DNA from: Dermanyssus gallinae
Taxonomy: Eukaryota > Arthropoda > Arachnida > Mesostigmata > Dermanyssidae
DNA: 64,000 nucleotides
Direction of reading: 5' to 3'
Assembly: GCA_003439945.1 (NCBI GenBank)
Contig: QVRM01006054.1
Coordinates: 1-64,000, forward strand
In this document: positions 61,766 to 64,000 of the stretch, one piece after another
How the letters are laid out: each line of letters starts with the position of its first letter
Position numbering within the stretch: the first letter of the stretch is position 1
Notes under the pieces: model-generated
Database searches by the model: none
Seen by the model: only the letters and a program-made list of their open reading frames with translations
What the model was told of the DNA's origin: nothing
Translations under genes and position numbers: made by a program

Positions 61766-63399
61766 ACCCTCATTACCAAGGCTATTTTCACGTAGTTATA
61801 ACATGGTGGTGGTGGTGATGGTTATTCGTCGGATGGTCACGTTACGTTAAACTAGCTAGTTCCGGCGGCTGCTATTGCTATTACTACTACTTTGCTGCTG
61901 CTGCTTGCTTTGTCTGTGTCTGATCTGGCCAGCCAGTGGCAAGTGGCCTAGCGAACGGCCGCATCACCATGAACGAGTGGATTGATGCCATGCATGCATG
62001 TCGGTAGTCTACGACGTCCACGCATACCGTCGTGGACGGCAATCTAAACACAGGCACAACAAACACACTACAATGGATGGCTCCCAAATGAGCAGGGCCC
62101 CCGCGAGAGGGGCCACATACACACGCATACATACATACATGCATTGACCCTAAGCGAGCTGCAAGACGGCAGGCGAGCGTTACGAGGCGTTGAATCACTC
62201 AGTTCAAACGAACTGCCAAATAAACACATCAGACATACAAACAGGAATAAAGCCTGCTTAGCCCAACAACGCGACGACATTATGACAATTTTAAACGTTG
62301 TAGGTTGTATAGACGTTCTCGACTATTGACGTTCTCGATTATAGATGTTTTCGATTTTTGCTGTTTAAGGTGCTAAAGATGCTTCGATCGTCATCGACAC
62401 GATGTAGCGAGGTCAGGAGTTAATAGAAAAGTATGAGCTAGTAAACTGCCAAGGCAGCGAAGAGGCTCGATACGGTGCAAGGTCCAAAATAAAGACTGAC
62501 CTGCTTGGTGGTCTTTTCGGTAGCGGATCGCGATGTCGTCCGGTTCGAAGGCGGAAATGTCCTGCCAACCGAATTCGACAAAGGACATGCTCCTTGTGTT
62601 CGTTTAGTCGTTGTCGTCAGTTGCATTGTCATCGCTGATTTTCTTATGACTTGTTGTTTCTCTGATCTCATAAAAAAATGGCAGACATGGTGGTGCTTTC
62701 GCCAACGCGATGATCTGCGCTAAGACAGAGTGTTCATTGTCTGTGTTGGCTGTTCCATTTCGGACCTAGAACGAGAACAGGTTAGGAATTCACTGGAGAC
62801 CATGCGTCACCATGTCGGCTACTCGTTGTATTCGTGGATCCTCCTCGAATGCCTGCTGTGTTGTACTTTGTTTCACTTGCTGGTGAGCACGTACAAAAAT
62901 GTTCACCCCCTCCCCTCTTCCCCCCCTACCACACACGCAGGCACAACGCGTGAATATCAACACACGCATTTCGCACGCCGACGTCTATGCATCAACGCGA
63001 CAATGTTTCAATGTTTTTTTTGCAAGATTGAAATCCCCCAATTGCAATGATGAGCCGATACATACGATTTAATTGAAAATCTATAGATTACACAAGAAAC
63101 GTGTCCCCATGGGATATTTTCCCATAAGGTAGTTAGTTACATGACGGGCCTATTATGCCTGCACAAGCGGCAGATTAACACGCAAACGACACCCAGTTGC
63201 TGCTGGTGCAGTTGTTAATCATAGTTGTAAGTTGCAGTTGCTCGGCTAACGCCTTCCGCACGTAACAAACCACCATAGCCCAAAGTGCAAAGTGGCCTTT
63301 CCACAAAATGGACACCATTTTACTGTCTTGATCTTTACTTTTCTGTTTCTAAGACAGTGGGTCTAGGAATGTTGCTGTTTCTAAGGCAGCGGATGTAAG
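61766..63399. other. Unassigned DNA
   Basis: No transposon motif recognised. A plus-strand frame (62730-63050) has a hydrophobic segment (SLYSWILLECLLCC) but no supporting signal. Confidence 0.3.
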
Positions 63400-63539
63400 A
63401 ACGTTGTTGTTGCTGCTGCTGCTGCGGCAGTAGCAGCAGCAGCTGCAAAGTGCCGTGGATTAAGCTGCACGCGGCTGGCAGTTTTACGATGACAAACAAC
63501 AAAACATATTTAGCACTTAACGTTTGTGATTTCATCTGC

Positions 63540-63560
63540 ATATATATATATATATATATT
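63540..63560. repeat. (TA)n microsatellite, short
   Basis: About 10 TA units. Confidence 0.85.
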
Positions 63561-63644
63561 TTTTTTAGGTAATGTATTTATTAAAATCCAAAAATAGGAG
63601 GTTATTTTTAAATCTAGGCTATCTTCCGTTCTCAACGGGCTTCT

Positions 63645-63718
63645 TATCATTTATTCTCAATAAGCATCACTCAATGAAAATCCGTATAACAACGAACATT
63701 ACACCAGCGACACCCCCG
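63645..63718 (-). repeat. Dispersed repeat, related to the SINE-like copy at 4166
   Basis: Aligns with 4166-4251 in the same orientation, with gaps; the B-box-like part is degenerate. Confidence 0.45.
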
Positions 63719-63937
63719 TCGATGACATAGCGAGGCATCATCAAGGGGATTGTGTTGTATCTGCTACTACCCCGGTACTGTTGGTATGAAGACACGCGAA
63801 GCCATGAGCACTCTCTGGGGCCCGCCGTCCTTCACTTAGTTGCCCTTGTGCATTGTCGTCGCTGATTCAACGTTCGTGGTCAAGGCGTTCATGGTTGTGA
63901 TGGTTGTGTTAGGGTCATGGTGTTGATGACACAAGAT

Positions 63938-64000
63938 GATGGCATGGTGTTGATGCTGATGGCATAATGATGCTGATGGCATAATGATGCTGATGGCATG
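63938..64000. repeat. 17-bp minisatellite at the window edge
   Basis: ggcataatgatgctgat occurs at 63961 and 63978 and begins again at 63995, with variant units before. The array runs off the window. Confidence 0.88.

Noticed and set aside
62730..63050. 106-codon frame with a hydrophobic segment
   Set aside because: No start context, motif or splice signals I trust; likely chance.

Overview
The window looks like repeat-rich, gene-poor DNA from an animal nuclear genome. The evidence is many decayed non-LTR retrotransposons (LINEs) of types common in arthropods (R1-, R2-, Jockey- and CR1/L2-like), three mariner-type DNA transposons, tRNA-derived SINEs, and a very high density of (TA)n, (TAA)n and (CAA/TTG)n microsatellites. 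An arthropod, perhaps a mite or tick, is my best guess, but the sequence does not prove it. No bacterial operon, CRISPR array, rRNA gene or stand-alone tRNA gene was seen. The only plausible host-gene piece is a 75-base candidate first exon with a signal peptide and a splice donor (27455-27529).

Layout. 0-4.4 kb: two abutting hairpins, a 5'-truncated R2-like LINE lying in a (TA)n repeat (1993-3347, minus) and a SINE-like repeat. 4.4-9.6 kb: CT-, GA- and TTG-rich DNA without recognisable genes. 9.6-11.2 kb: a LINE fragment flanked on both sides by (TAA)n. 12.4-13.1 kb: an R1-like 3' end with poly(A) and a 13-bp target duplication. 15.3-16.6 kb: an older R1-like copy with a SINE inside. 17.3-18.0 and 28.0-31.4 kb: two copies of one degenerate LINE family. 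20.06-25.97 kb: a five-member nest of retrotransposons whose order of arrival can be read from four target-site duplications. 34.06-36.01 kb: the second R2-like copy, with an uninterrupted reading frame and (TA)n on both sides. 36.2-38.4 kb: a mariner fossil, a 178-bp tandem repeat and a nearly intact mariner. 42-43.6 kb: a decayed R1-like LINE. 44.4-45.5 kb: a second mariner with a large internal deletion. 46-53 kb: mainly long microsatellites. 53.4-54.3 kb: two reverse-transcriptase fossils. 56.1-59.2 kb: two SINEs at the same target word, followed by two fragments of a LINE with a restriction-like endonuclease. 60-64 kb: CAA/CAG, CAT and other simple repeats.

Together these features record mobile-element activity rather than a pathway. 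Two LINE families here lie in microsatellites (one in TA, one in TAA). This suggests that the simple repeats act as landing sites and may also grow around the insertions. Coordinates of decayed elements are approximate, and clade names rest on motif recognition without any database search.
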